Below, piece by piece: positions 33,229-41,581 of a stretch of DNA of 64,000 bases. Where the stretch lies: positions 248,001 to 312,000 of the forward strand of contig NZ_JBMSDT010000006.1 in the NCBI RefSeq assembly GCF_049445795.1, in the 5' to 3' direction. Position 1 is the first letter of the stretch. Each line of letters starts with the position of its first letter. The DNA comes from Larkinella sp049445795 (lineage in GTDB: Bacteria; Bacteroidota; Bacteroidia; Cytophagales; Spirosomataceae). The notes beneath the pieces were generated by a model. The model did no database searches and had not been told where the DNA came from. It saw only the letters and a list, made by a program, of their open reading frames with translations. The position numbers were made by a program, and so were the translations under genes.

Positions 33229-33894
33229 ATGGAACGCCGGAAATTATTTCTTCGCATTGATCAGATGTTGCAGGGAAGTTTCAGCCTGAACGAGCTGAAC
33301 CTGCTGTTCATCTTCCAACTCGATTGCCCCGGACTGTACTCCTACGGCATTCCGCAGGCCAACGCCCTGCATCGCCAGTTTCACGACCAAGGCTTAAATG
33401 TTCTGGGCTTGTCAACGGCCTACGACAACCCGGCTTTTAACAGCGCCCGGAACACCCGCCTGCTGCTGTTGAACAGGCTGGGCAGTCCGGTGGGGTCTTC
33501 ATTGTGGGAGCAGGATGCAGGTTTGCAATCCATTGATTTTCCGGTCGGTTTCGATTACCTGGTCAGCCAGGATGCATTTGAGACGGAGTACCTGCCGGAG
33601 TTCTGGGATCACCAGCAATGGTCTTTTTGCCAAAACAAAGTTCGCCTGCGGGCCGAAGAGCGACCCGAAATCAGGGCCTTCATCCGGCGTTTTGAGCGCG
33701 TGCCGCTGACGTTCCTGTTTAATGTCTTCGTCGGCGTTCCGGGTTGGGTTCTGTTCGACCGGCACCTGAACATCATTCACCGCTGGTATGGGTGTCAACC
33801 CCTGCCCGAAACGCAATTGCTGGTGGCGCACTGGCTGGAAACGCAGCCGCAGGCAAAACCGGCTTATCGGCCATCGTCGCCGGTAAGCTGGTGA
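33229..33894 (+). CDS. Thioredoxin-like/redoxin-domain protein lacking the second CxxC cysteine
   Basis: 221 residues from ATG 33229 (MERRKLFLRID). A thioredoxin-fold opening, LLFIFQLDCPGLYSYGIPQA, then LNVLGLSTAYDN and VGVPGWVLFDRHLNIIHRWYG match redoxin proteins whose motif is normally CPGC. Here the resolving Cys is Leu, leaving a single active-site Cys, so disulfide exchange would need another partner or a peroxidase-like mechanism. It has no signal peptide of its own, though an orphan one lies 4 nt upstream. Confidence 0.7.
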   Translation: MERRKLFLRIDQMLQGSFSLNELNLLFIFQLDCPGLYSYGIPQANALHRQFHDQGLNVLGLSTAYDNPAFNSARNTRLLLLNRLGSPVGSSLWEQDAGLQSIDFPVGFDYLVSQDAFETEYLPEFWDHQQWSFCQNKVRLRAEERPEIRAFIRRFERVPLTFLFNVFVGVPGWVLFDRHLNIIHRWYGCQPLPETQLLVAHWLETQPQAKPAYRPSSPVSW

Positions 33895-33967
33895 TTGCTC
33901 CTTTTTGTTGCTCAGTCCTACCGTTGTGATCCGTTGTTCTGGGTGGACATTGCGACCGTTTTTCTCT

Positions 33968-34030
33968 GATTCTTACCACATTCCCGTCGATTTTTACCGG
34001 AAGCTTCCCGTAACTCCGAACGACCTTTGT
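33968..34030 (+). promoter_or_regulatory. Shared 5' module, copy B
   Basis: 63 nt ungapped against copy C (39751-39813) with 53 identical positions, including a run of 26-27 around TACCACATTCCCGTCGATTT and GACCTTTGT at the 3' end, which resembles a -7 box. It lies 68 nt before the YcaC-type hydrolase. Confidence 0.7.
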
Positions 34031-34097
34031 CCAGGTTGCCCAACGGCTTTCTACCATCTTTATTCATCCATTCCATCCACAAAAACCAATTCAAACC

Positions 34098-34742
34098 ATG
34101 TCGTATGCTCCTAAAATCTCTCCGCTGCTGTTGACGCCCGATAACCATGTGCTGGTGCTGGTCGACTTTGAAAGCCAGATGCTGTTTCCGCTCAAAAGCA
34201 GCAATATCGGCGAATTCCGCAATAACGTGGCCATCATCGCCGGAGCCTCCCGAATCTTCAACGTGCCCACTGTGGTGTCGACCGTCGCCGAGGATTCCTT
34301 CAGCGGGCCGGTTTTTCCGGAAGTGGAAGAATTTTATCCTAAATCGACTTCCGGTTACATTGATCGCTCCACGATGAACGCCTGGGAAGATGAACGGGCC
34401 TATCAGGCCATTGTCGGAACGGGGAAAAACAAACTGGTGCTGGCCGGGTTATGGACGAGCGTCTGCATCCTGGACCCGGCGCTGTCGGCCATCACGGAAG
34501 GCTACGAAGTGTACGTCATCACGGATGCCTGCGGAGATGTGTCCATCGAAGCGCACGAGCGGGCCATTCAGCGGATGATTCAGGCCGGGGCCATGCCGAT
34601 GACGGCCATTCAGTACCTGCTGGAACTGCAACGCGATTGGGCGCGGCAGGAAACCTACGGCCCGGTGACCGACCTGGTCAAAAAATACGGCGGTGCCTAC
34701 GGGATCGGGATTCAGTACGCCCACCACGCGCTGGTTCACTGA
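34098..34742 (+). CDS. Isochorismatase-family hydrolase (YcaC-like)
   Basis: 214-residue cysteine hydrolase fold. Asp23 in VLVLVDFESQM and nucleophile Cys123 in LAGLWTSVCILDPALSA match the catalytic residues; NVPTVVST and DVSIEAHERAIQRMIQAGA are typical of the YcaC branch. Members hydrolyse C-N bonds in small amides; the substrate here is unknown. Its 3' end overlaps the frame of the AlgE-type protein. Preceded by module B. Confidence 0.9.
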   Translation: MSYAPKISPLLLTPDNHVLVLVDFESQMLFPLKSSNIGEFRNNVAIIAGASRIFNVPTVVSTVAEDSFSGPVFPEVEEFYPKSTSGYIDRSTMNAWEDERAYQAIVGTGKNKLVLAGLWTSVCILDPALSAITEGYEVYVITDACGDVSIEAHERAIQRMIQAGAMPMTAIQYLLELQRDWARQETYGPVTDLVKKYGGAYGIGIQYAHHALVH

Positions 34743-36165
34743 ACCGGAAGCGGTTTTCCAAAGCCGGAACGACCGAGGTGAGCTTCCGCTGCACGTCATC
34801 AACCTGCTGGTTGCCTGCCTGAGCGGGTTGACGGTTCTGGTCAGCGGCCCCCGCGTCACGGCCCAGCCGTTCCAATTGCTTCGGTACGAGGAAAACTACG
34901 CACCGGATACGCTCGCCACAGGCTACCACCGGCTTAAGTTTATCCCACTGTCCCGCGACCGAAAAGTGTACGCTTCGTTGGGCGGAGAAGCCCGGTTGAA
35001 CTATGCAGTTTTCAACCACGAAGACTGGGATAAAGCCAGCATTGGAATCAACCGGTTTCTCCTGCAACGCTACGTCCTGCACGCTGATCTACATTTGGGC
35101 CACCGGTTTCGGCTGTTTGCCCAACTGCGAAGTGCGCTGGAGCAGGGCCGCAAAAACGGCCCGCGCCCGATCGATGAAGACCAGTTAGCCGTTCAGAACC
35201 TGTTTGCAGACTTAACGCTGTTCGGAGCCGACCAAAGCCATCTTACCCTTCGGCTGGGGCGGCAGGAACTGAACTACGGAAGCGGACGGCTGATCTCGGT
35301 CCGCGAGTTGCCGAATGTCCGGCTTTATTTCACCGGGCCCCGACTTATCTACCAGCGCCGAAAGACCTCGGCAGACGGTTTTCTGATGATGGCCGATACG
35401 GTCAAACCCGGCGTGTTCGACAACAGGGCGAGTCGGCAGGCGAATCTCTGGGGCCTGTATGCGCGGTCGGTGGTGGGGAAAAACCGGTGTTGGGAGTACT
35501 ACTATCTGGGTTTTCGCCAACACGCGATGACCTACGAAACCGGTATTGCCCGCGAAGTCCGCCATACCCTCGGAACACGGTTGGCGAAAACCGGAATTGG
35601 GCTGGTCTACAACCTGGAAGCGGCTTACCAGTTCGGGCGGTTCGGCAACAGCCCCATCCGGGCTTGGACGGTTTCAGTGGACCTGGGCTATCAGTTCAGA
35701 TCGGCAAAACGTCGACCGTTGCTCGGCATCCGGCACGATTACATCAGCGGGGACCGAAACCGGGACGATGGGCGGCTGGAAACGTTCAACCCACTCTATC
35801 CGAAAGGCGGTTATTTCGGCTTCGATCCCCAGATTGGCCCCGCCAACCTGATTGACCTGCATCCGTACGGGACCTTGCAGCTCAGTCGTGGCCTTCAGGT
35901 ACAGGGCGACGCCGTATTCAACTGGCGGTTTTCGTTGCAGGACGGTATTTACCAGCCCAGCGGGGCCTTTAACCAGCCCGGTTCAGGGTCGCGCGAGCGC
36001 TACATCGGTACGGCTTATCTGGGCAAACTGAATTACGAATTCAATCCGTTTCTGAGCGCCGATTTCGGGCTGCAATGGTTTCAACCCGGCCCTTTCATCC
36101 GCAGCCTCATCCCGGCGGCTACGAATGCCCTGTTCACCAATAGCCGGGTCGTGTTCAGGTTCTAG
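34693..36165 (+). CDS. AlgE-type outer-membrane export porin-like protein (start uncertain)
   Basis: Up to 490 residues from GTG 34693, overlapping the hydrolase gene by 50 nt. A signal-peptide-like core (VINLLVACLSGLTVLVSG, cleavage near TAQ) occurs only at about residues 35-58, and no ATG lies in frame ahead of it; a TTG falls inside the core. The mature part (YASLGGEARLNY, GHRFRLFAQLRSALEQGR, LTLRLGRQELNYGSGRLIS, GIRHDYISGD, ending VVFRF) matches the alginate-export family, an 18-strand barrel. A deletion may have removed the original start. Substrate unknown; no alginate genes are near. Confidence 0.75.
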   Translation: MPTGSGFSTPTTRWFTEPEAVFQSRNDRGELPLHVINLLVACLSGLTVLVSGPRVTAQPFQLLRYEENYAPDTLATGYHRLKFIPLSRDRKVYASLGGEARLNYAVFNHEDWDKASIGINRFLLQRYVLHADLHLGHRFRLFAQLRSALEQGRKNGPRPIDEDQLAVQNLFADLTLFGADQSHLTLRLGRQELNYGSGRLISVRELPNVRLYFTGPRLIYQRRKTSADGFLMMADTVKPGVFDNRASRQANLWGLYARSVVGKNRCWEYYYLGFRQHAMTYETGIAREVRHTLGTRLAKTGIGLVYNLEAAYQFGRFGNSPIRAWTVSVDLGYQFRSAKRRPLLGIRHDYISGDRNRDDGRLETFNPLYPKGGYFGFDPQIGPANLIDLHPYGTLQLSRGLQVQGDAVFNWRFSLQDGIYQPSGAFNQPGSGSRERYIGTAYLGKLNYEFNPFLSADFGLQWFQPGPFIRSLIPAATNALFTNSRVVFRF

Positions 36166-36212
36166 CAACCACCCGGTTTTTGACGGTATCCTCTTTTGAC
36201 TGACAACAAGCG

Positions 36213-38096
36213 ATGAAAGCTGATTTGATTTTTTTCAACGGCCTGATCCATACCGTGGATCGGCAAAACCCGCAGGCCACGGCGGTGGCCATCCGCGACG
36301 GCAAATTTCTGGCCGTGGGCGACGATGCCACGGTCATCCAGTTCACGTCCGATCAGACAACCTGCATCGATCTGAAAAAGAAGCGGGTCATTCCCGGCCT
36401 GAACGATTCGCATACGCACCTGATCCGGGGCGGCCTGAACTACAACCTCGAACTGCGCTGGGATGGCGTTCCGTCGCTGGCCGATGCCCTCCGGATGCTG
36501 AAAGAACAGGTGGACCGTACGCCCTCTCCGCAGTGGGTGCGCGTGGTCGGGGGCTGGACCGAGTTTCAGTTTGCCGAACGACGCCTGCCGACGCTCGACG
36601 AAATAAACGCCATCGCGCCCGATACGCCGGTTTTTATTCTGCATCTTTACGACCGGGCTTTCCTGAACCGGGCGGCCTTGCGGGCCGTTGGCTATACCCG
36701 CGACACCCCGGCCCCGCCCGGTGGCCAGATTCAGAAAGACGCCAGGGGCGAGCCCACCGGCCTGATTCTGGCGACGCCCAATGCCCTGATTCTGTATTCG
36801 ACCCTGGCGAAAGGCCCCAAACTCTCGTATGAGCATCAGGTCAACTCGACCCGGCATTTCATGAAGGAATTGAACCGCTTCGGCATCACCAGCGTGATCG
36901 ACGCGGGGGGCGGTTTTCAGAACTTCCCGGACGATTACCGGGTGATTCACGACCTGCACCAAAACGAGCAGCTAACCGTTCGCATCGCCTATAACCTCTT
37001 CACGCAGCGGCCCAAACAGGAGTACGAAGATTTTGAACAATGGACAAAAAGCGTTCAACTCCATCAGGGCGATGACCTGTACCGGCATAACGGAGCGGGC
37101 GAAATGCTGGTGTTTTCGGCGGCTGACTTTGAGGACTTTGTGCAACCCCGGCCCAACTTGCCCGAAACAATGGAGGCCGAACTGGAACGGGTCATCCGAT
37201 TGTTGGTCGAGCACCGATGGCCGTTCCGGCTGCACGCGACCTACAACGAAAGCATCACCCGGTTTTTGACTGTTTTTGAAAAAGTAAACCGGGACATTCC
37301 GTTCGACGGCCTGCCCTGGATCTTCGATCATGCCGAAACCATCGACGAACGCAACATCGAGCGGGTCAAAGCCCTGGGCGGGGGAATTGCCATCCAGAGT
37401 CGCATGGCCTTTCAGGGCGAATACTTCACCGACCGCTACGGGGCCGAAGCCGCCCGGCACACCCCGCCGGTCAAACGGATGCTGGATATGGGCGTTCCGG
37501 TAGGCGCCGGATCAGATGCCACGCGGGTTAGCAGCTACAACCCGTGGGTGACCCTGTACTGGTTGTCGGCGGGCAAAACCGTCGGTGGTTTACAGATTTA
37601 TAACGAAACAACCCGCCTAAGCCGCGAAACGGCGCTTGAACTCTACACGCGGGGCAGCGCCTGGTTTTCGTCGGAACAGGACAAAAAAGGCATGATCAAA
37701 ACCGGGATGCTGGCCGATCTGGCCGTGCTGGACCGCGACTATTTCAGCGTGGAGGAGGAGGAAATTAAGCAGATTGAAGCCGAATTGACGGTTTTGGGCG
37801 GCAGGATTGTGTATGCTAAAGGAGACTTCTCCTCGTTTGCGCCCCCGTCGATTCCGGTGCTGCCCGACTGGTCGCCCACTAAACGCTATAATGGGTATTA
37901 CTCACCCGCCGGGCAACCGGTTACGCTGACTCCGGTTTCGTCGGCTCCGCAGGCAACGAGTCCTGCCATTCACCAGTGCGTGGGCAGTTGCGGGGTACAT
38001 GGTCACCAGCATGATCTGGCGCGGAAAAGCACCGTTCCCGTTTCCAATTACACGGCGTTCTGGGGCGCGTTGGGCTGTTCCTGCTTTGCTTTTTAA
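36213..38096 (+). CDS. YtcJ-type amidohydrolase with Cys/His-rich C-terminal tail
   Basis: 627 residues of the amidohydrolase_3 family. Metal-binding H67xH69 in NDSHTHLIRGG, later FRLHATYNES, IFDHAETID and GAGSDATRVSSYNPW supply the remaining metal and catalytic residues. After about residue 575, where relatives often end, comes a tail with HQCVGSCGVHGHQHD and a final GALGCSCFAF, which could bind metal. Likely hydrolyses a cyclic or linear amide/ester in the cytoplasm; substrate unknown. First gene of a tight operon with DoxX, Dps and DUF1275 (gaps of 14, 11 and 5 nt). Confidence 0.88.
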   Translation: MKADLIFFNGLIHTVDRQNPQATAVAIRDGKFLAVGDDATVIQFTSDQTTCIDLKKKRVIPGLNDSHTHLIRGGLNYNLELRWDGVPSLADALRMLKEQVDRTPSPQWVRVVGGWTEFQFAERRLPTLDEINAIAPDTPVFILHLYDRAFLNRAALRAVGYTRDTPAPPGGQIQKDARGEPTGLILATPNALILYSTLAKGPKLSYEHQVNSTRHFMKELNRFGITSVIDAGGGFQNFPDDYRVIHDLHQNEQLTVRIAYNLFTQRPKQEYEDFEQWTKSVQLHQGDDLYRHNGAGEMLVFSAADFEDFVQPRPNLPETMEAELERVIRLLVEHRWPFRLHATYNESITRFLTVFEKVNRDIPFDGLPWIFDHAETIDERNIERVKALGGGIAIQSRMAFQGEYFTDRYGAEAARHTPPVKRMLDMGVPVGAGSDATRVSSYNPWVTLYWLSAGKTVGGLQIYNETTRLSRETALELYTRGSAWFSSEQDKKGMIKTGMLADLAVLDRDYFSVEEEEIKQIEAELTVLGGRIVYAKGDFSSFAPPSIPVLPDWSPTKRYNGYYSPAGQPVTLTPVSSAPQATSPAIHQCVGSCGVHGHQHDLARKSTVPVSNYTAFWGALGCSCFAF

Positions 38097-38110
38097 CGAA
38101 GCGTATACCG

Positions 38111-38566
38111 ATGAGCGTTATGAATGATCTGATCAAAGCGGTTTTGTATTCGGACGTCGGCAGCGAACTCAACAACTGGGCGTTGCTGGGCTTCCGGGTG
38201 CTGCTGGCCGTTGAGTTACTCTGGGTTCACGGGTTAAAAAAGCTTCGGAAAACGAATGGCGTACCGGAATCGATTCCGAACCCGCTGGGCTTGCCGCCTA
38301 CCCTCAACAACCTGGTTGCGACGGTTTCGGACACCGTCGTTCCGTTTCTGGTCATGGCTGGAGTAGCGACCCGCCTGGTGGTGCTGCCTGTCATTGGGGT
38401 GACTGCCATCGGCTACGCCGTGGTCCACCGGCACGACTCGCCCCAGGTCCGGGACATTCCGTTCATGTATACGCTCTGTTTTCTGCTCCTGTTGCTCCTG
38501 GGTGCCGGAACCCGCTCCGTCGATCAGTACCTCTGGTCGATTCTCAACCGATCTTACCATTTTTAA
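38111..38566 (+). CDS. DoxX-family membrane protein
   Basis: 151 residues with four predicted membrane spans: WALLGFRVLLAVELLWVHG, VPFLVMAGVATRLVVLPVIG, and a final LCFLLLLLLGAGTRSVD, the typical DoxX pattern with a conserved Arg near the first helix. DoxX proteins associate with redox or thiosulfate-linked membrane complexes in other bacteria; here no function can be fixed. Second gene of the operon. Confidence 0.78.
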   Translation: MSVMNDLIKAVLYSDVGSELNNWALLGFRVLLAVELLWVHGLKKLRKTNGVPESIPNPLGLPPTLNNLVATVSDTVVPFLVMAGVATRLVVLPVIGVTAIGYAVVHRHDSPQVRDIPFMYTLCFLLLLLLGAGTRSVDQYLWSILNRSYHF

Positions 38567-38577
38567 CCGAACGCACG

Positions 38578-39051
38578 ATGACCCCACACATTGGCATTAA
38601 AGAAGAAAATCTTAGCCAGATCGCTCAGTTCCTCAACACGGTTCTGGCGGATGAATTTATTCTGTACGTAAAAACCCGCCGGGCGCACTGGAACGTGGAA
38701 AGCCCCGATTTTTACGACAAGCACCGGTTTTTTGAGGCTCAGTATGAACAACTGGACGAAATTCTGGACGATGTAGCCGAACGCGTTCGGATGCTGGGCC
38801 ATTACGCGCCGTCCACGCTCAAAGAATTTCTGGCGCTGACGCACCTGAGCGAACGCCTGCACGAAAACAACGACGGCCTGGGCTTCATCCGGGAATTGCT
38901 GGCCGATCACGAAAGCCTGATCATTCGGTTGCGGGAAAACATCAATCGCTTTGCCGAGGAACTGAAAGACCTCGGAACCAGTGATTTTATCACCGGGTTG
39001 ATGGAAACGCACGAAAAGATGGCCTGGATGCTGCGGGCGCATCGACGCTGA
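38578..39051 (+). CDS. Dps-family ferritin-like protein (second copy)
   Basis: 157 residues. The helix motifs RRAHWNVESPDFYDKHRFFEAQYEQLDEILD carry the Dps ferroxidase His, Asp and Glu, followed by VAERVRMLGHYAPSTLKEF and METHEKMAWMLRAHRR. Compared with the Dps at 12108 it is clearly divergent. In an operon with amidohydrolase and DoxX it may protect against peroxide or iron stress linked to that metabolism; this is inference. Confidence 0.9.
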   Translation: MTPHIGIKEENLSQIAQFLNTVLADEFILYVKTRRAHWNVESPDFYDKHRFFEAQYEQLDEILDDVAERVRMLGHYAPSTLKEFLALTHLSERLHENNDGLGFIRELLADHESLIIRLRENINRFAEELKDLGTSDFITGLMETHEKMAWMLRAHRR

Positions 39052-39056
39052 CGGCT

Positions 39057-39728
39057 ATGCAACCCGTTCTCTCCGTCCGGTATGTTAGTTTCCTGCTCAC
39101 GTTTGTGGCCGGTTTTTGTGATACGGTTACGTTCATTGCTGCCGATGAAGTCTTTTCCGCCCACGTAACCGGCAACTTCATCGTGCTGGCCTACGATCTG
39201 GTCAACCGGTCGGAGACCCAGGCCTGGCTGAAACTGCTGACCTTCCCGGTTTTTGTGCTGGCCGTAATGATCGGGCGCTGGATCGACCAGAAACTACCGA
39301 CGCCCTACGGATTGCTGCGGTTAGAAGGCTTTTTGCTCATTGGCAGCGGCATGCAGGCTTTTATGGCCGACCATTCAACGGACGTTGCCTGGATGCTGCC
39401 GCTGATTACGCTACAGATCGTTTTTGCGATGGGGCTGCAAAACACCTTTGGGAAACTGTACAGCCGGGAGACTTACGGACCGTCAACCGTCATGACGGGC
39501 AACGTGACGCAGGCAGCCCTGGATAGCATCGACCTGATTTTACAGGTCGATTCGGTGGCCAAACGGGAAAGCCTGAACCGGCAGATCGTGCTGATTCTGG
39601 GCTTTTTGGCGGGTTGCCTTCTGGGAGCGTTCGCGGCACAAGGGCTGGGTTTGGGCGTGGTGGTCCTGCCGGGCTTGCTGTTGGTTGGTTTCTTTTTCAG
39701 GCCCGTTCTGCTTCGGCCTAACCCTTGA
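39057..39728 (+). CDS. DUF1275 (YoaK) family membrane protein
   Basis: 223 residues with about six predicted spans. The family opening LLTFVAGFCDTVTFIA, then HVTGNFIVLAYDLV and LQIVFAMGLQNTFGKLY with TVMTGNVTQAALD, is diagnostic. Function of the family is unknown. It starts 5 nt after dps and closes the operon; module C and a new transcription unit follow. Confidence 0.9.
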   Translation: MQPVLSVRYVSFLLTFVAGFCDTVTFIAADEVFSAHVTGNFIVLAYDLVNRSETQAWLKLLTFPVFVLAVMIGRWIDQKLPTPYGLLRLEGFLLIGSGMQAFMADHSTDVAWMLPLITLQIVFAMGLQNTFGKLYSRETYGPSTVMTGNVTQAALDSIDLILQVDSVAKRESLNRQIVLILGFLAGCLLGAFAAQGLGLGVVVLPGLLLVGFFFRPVLLRPNP

Positions 39729-39750
39729 TTTCATGATCCAGTTTTTCCCG

Positions 39751-39813
39751 GATTCGTACCACATTCCCGTCGATTTTTACCGGTAAATCTCTGTACGTCC
39801 GGACGACCTTTGT
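39751..39813 (+). promoter_or_regulatory. Shared 5' module, copy C
   Basis: Matches copy B over 63 ungapped nucleotides with 53 identities. It ends in GACCTTTGT, 38 nt before the ATG of the alpha/beta hydrolase at 39851. TTTTTACCGG at its centre is shared with copy A in weaker form. Confidence 0.7.
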
Positions 39814-39850
39814 TCTGTTGCTTTTCCACGATTTTTACAAACATACCTGT

Positions 39851-40663
39851 ATGAAAACTTCCAATTCAAGAACCGTCGTGTTCATTACCGGCGCTTTTGT
39901 CAGCCATACCTGCTGGGACAATTGGCGGACGTATTTTGAAAGCAAAGGCTTCACGACGCATGCACCGCCCTGGCCTTACAAGGATGCTCCGGCTGCGGAA
40001 CTCCGGGCGCGTCAGCCAAACGACACCAAGCTGGCCCTGCTGACGTTAGCCGAACTGGTCGACCATTACGTGGACTTCATCACCAAGCTGCCCGAGAAGC
40101 CCATCGTCATAGGACATTCCTACGGTGGAATGCTGACACAGATTATGGTAAACCGGGATCTGGCGGCTGCCGGTGTGGCCATTCACTCCATTCCGCCCCT
40201 GGGGGTGTTTCCGTACGAATTTTCGTTTTTGAAAGCAGGCTGGAAATCATTGGGCATCTTCACCGATTTGGAAGAAACCTATCTGATGTCGTTCGAAGAC
40301 TGGCAGTACGCGTTCGTAAACGGCATGCCACTCGACGAGCAGGAAGCCTCCTACGAAACCTACATCATTCCGGAATCGAAAACCGTGGCGAGGGGCGCCC
40401 TCACGAATGTGGCCAAAGTGGATTACGCCAAACCGCACGCACCCTTGTTGCTGACGGCGGGGGATCTGGATCACATTACGCCCGCCCACCTCAACATCCG
40501 CAATTACCGGGCCTACGAATTTAACGGCTCCGTGCTGGACTACAAGCTTTTTTCGGGCCGTAATCACTATGTCCTGGGGCTTCCAACCTGGCAGGAAGAC
40601 GCGGATTACATTCTGGACTGGCTCAATACGAAAGTGCTGGTCGACAAGGCCGTCCGGGTTTAA
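39851..40663 (+). CDS. Alpha/beta hydrolase
   Basis: 270 residues from ATG 39851 (MKTSNSRTVVF); the upstream frame to 39818 lacks support. Nucleophile elbow IGHSYGGML, an oxyanion segment VFITGAFVSHTCWDNW, acid in AGDLDHITP and His in SGRNHYVLG complete a Ser-Asp-His triad. No signal peptide, so cytoplasmic. Substrate unknown. First gene after module C, followed by two further, different alpha/beta hydrolases. Confidence 0.88.
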   Translation: MKTSNSRTVVFITGAFVSHTCWDNWRTYFESKGFTTHAPPWPYKDAPAAELRARQPNDTKLALLTLAELVDHYVDFITKLPEKPIVIGHSYGGMLTQIMVNRDLAAAGVAIHSIPPLGVFPYEFSFLKAGWKSLGIFTDLEETYLMSFEDWQYAFVNGMPLDEQEASYETYIIPESKTVARGALTNVAKVDYAKPHAPLLLTAGDLDHITPAHLNIRNYRAYEFNGSVLDYKLFSGRNHYVLGLPTWQEDADYILDWLNTKVLVDKAVRV

Positions 40664-40713
40664 ACCGGCTCACGAATTCAAGTTCATTTTTTATCCATAA
40701 CCACATCTGTACT

Positions 40714-41517
40714 ATGAAACTTTTACTGCTTCTCCTGGTCCTGGCTTGTCCTTTTCTGGCGGTTTCCTGCGACGACCGCCCATCCACAGAGCCCGCCAAG
40801 CCGACCTTCGTGTTTGTGCACGGCACCTTTGCCGATGCGTATGCCTGGCACCTGATCAAACCCAAACTCGAAAAAGAAGGCTACGGCGTCGTTGCGTTTA
40901 GTTTACCCGCCCACGGTGACGATCAAACGCCCGTTGAGAAAGCCAGCTATGATCTGTACGTCAACACGGTAATCGAGAAAATCAATGCCATTCCGGGCAA
41001 GGTCGTTTTGCTGGGCCACAGCATGGGCGGGATGGTGGTGACGGGCGTCGCCGAGAAAATTCCGGCCAAAATTGAGAAGCTGGTCTATTTGTGTGCTTTC
41101 CTGCCAAAAAGTGACCAGACCCTGTACGAACTGGCGTCGTCCGATACCGAGAGCCTGATTGGTAAAAACCTGCACCCCGAAGCGGGTGGCGTGACGGCTT
41201 CTTTACCCCCGAATGTGCTGGTGCAGGTGTTTGCCGTCGATGCCTCAGCCGAAATTCAGAAGGTCGTGGCCAAAACCCGGCCCGAACCGCTGGCGGTTTT
41301 TGGAGCCAAAGTCACGTTGACCGAAGCGAACTTCGGCAAGATCCCCAAATACTACATCAAAACCCTGAAAGACGAGGGGGTTACGCCAGCCCTGCAACAG
41401 CGTATGCTGGATGCCTACGCGGGAAAAGTCGTGAAAGTCTTCACGATGAACACGAGCCACAGCCCCTATTGGGCCAAACCCGACGAACTGGTGAGCATTC
41501 TCAAGGAGATCAACTGA
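40714..41517 (+). CDS. Lipoprotein alpha/beta hydrolase (plant methylesterase-like)
   Basis: 267 residues with a lipoprotein signal (LAVSC, Cys19). The fold is like plant salicylate/methyl-jasmonate esterases: FVFVHGTFADAYAWH, SLPAHGDD, LLGHSMGGMVV (nucleophile), KLVYLCAFLPKS, MNTSHSPYWAKPDEL (catalytic His). It should act in the periplasm or at the outer membrane, in contrast to its cytoplasmic neighbours. Same strand, 50 nt after the previous hydrolase. Confidence 0.9.
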   Translation: MKLLLLLLVLACPFLAVSCDDRPSTEPAKPTFVFVHGTFADAYAWHLIKPKLEKEGYGVVAFSLPAHGDDQTPVEKASYDLYVNTVIEKINAIPGKVVLLGHSMGGMVVTGVAEKIPAKIEKLVYLCAFLPKSDQTLYELASSDTESLIGKNLHPEAGGVTASLPPNVLVQVFAVDASAEIQKVVAKTRPEPLAVFGAKVTLTEANFGKIPKYYIKTLKDEGVTPALQQRMLDAYAGKVVKVFTMNTSHSPYWAKPDELVSILKEIN

Positions 41518-41581
41518 TCCTACCCGGTTTTCAAACCTTGACTCAACATTAGGCCATTTCCCACTTTTTTCAATCTATAGC

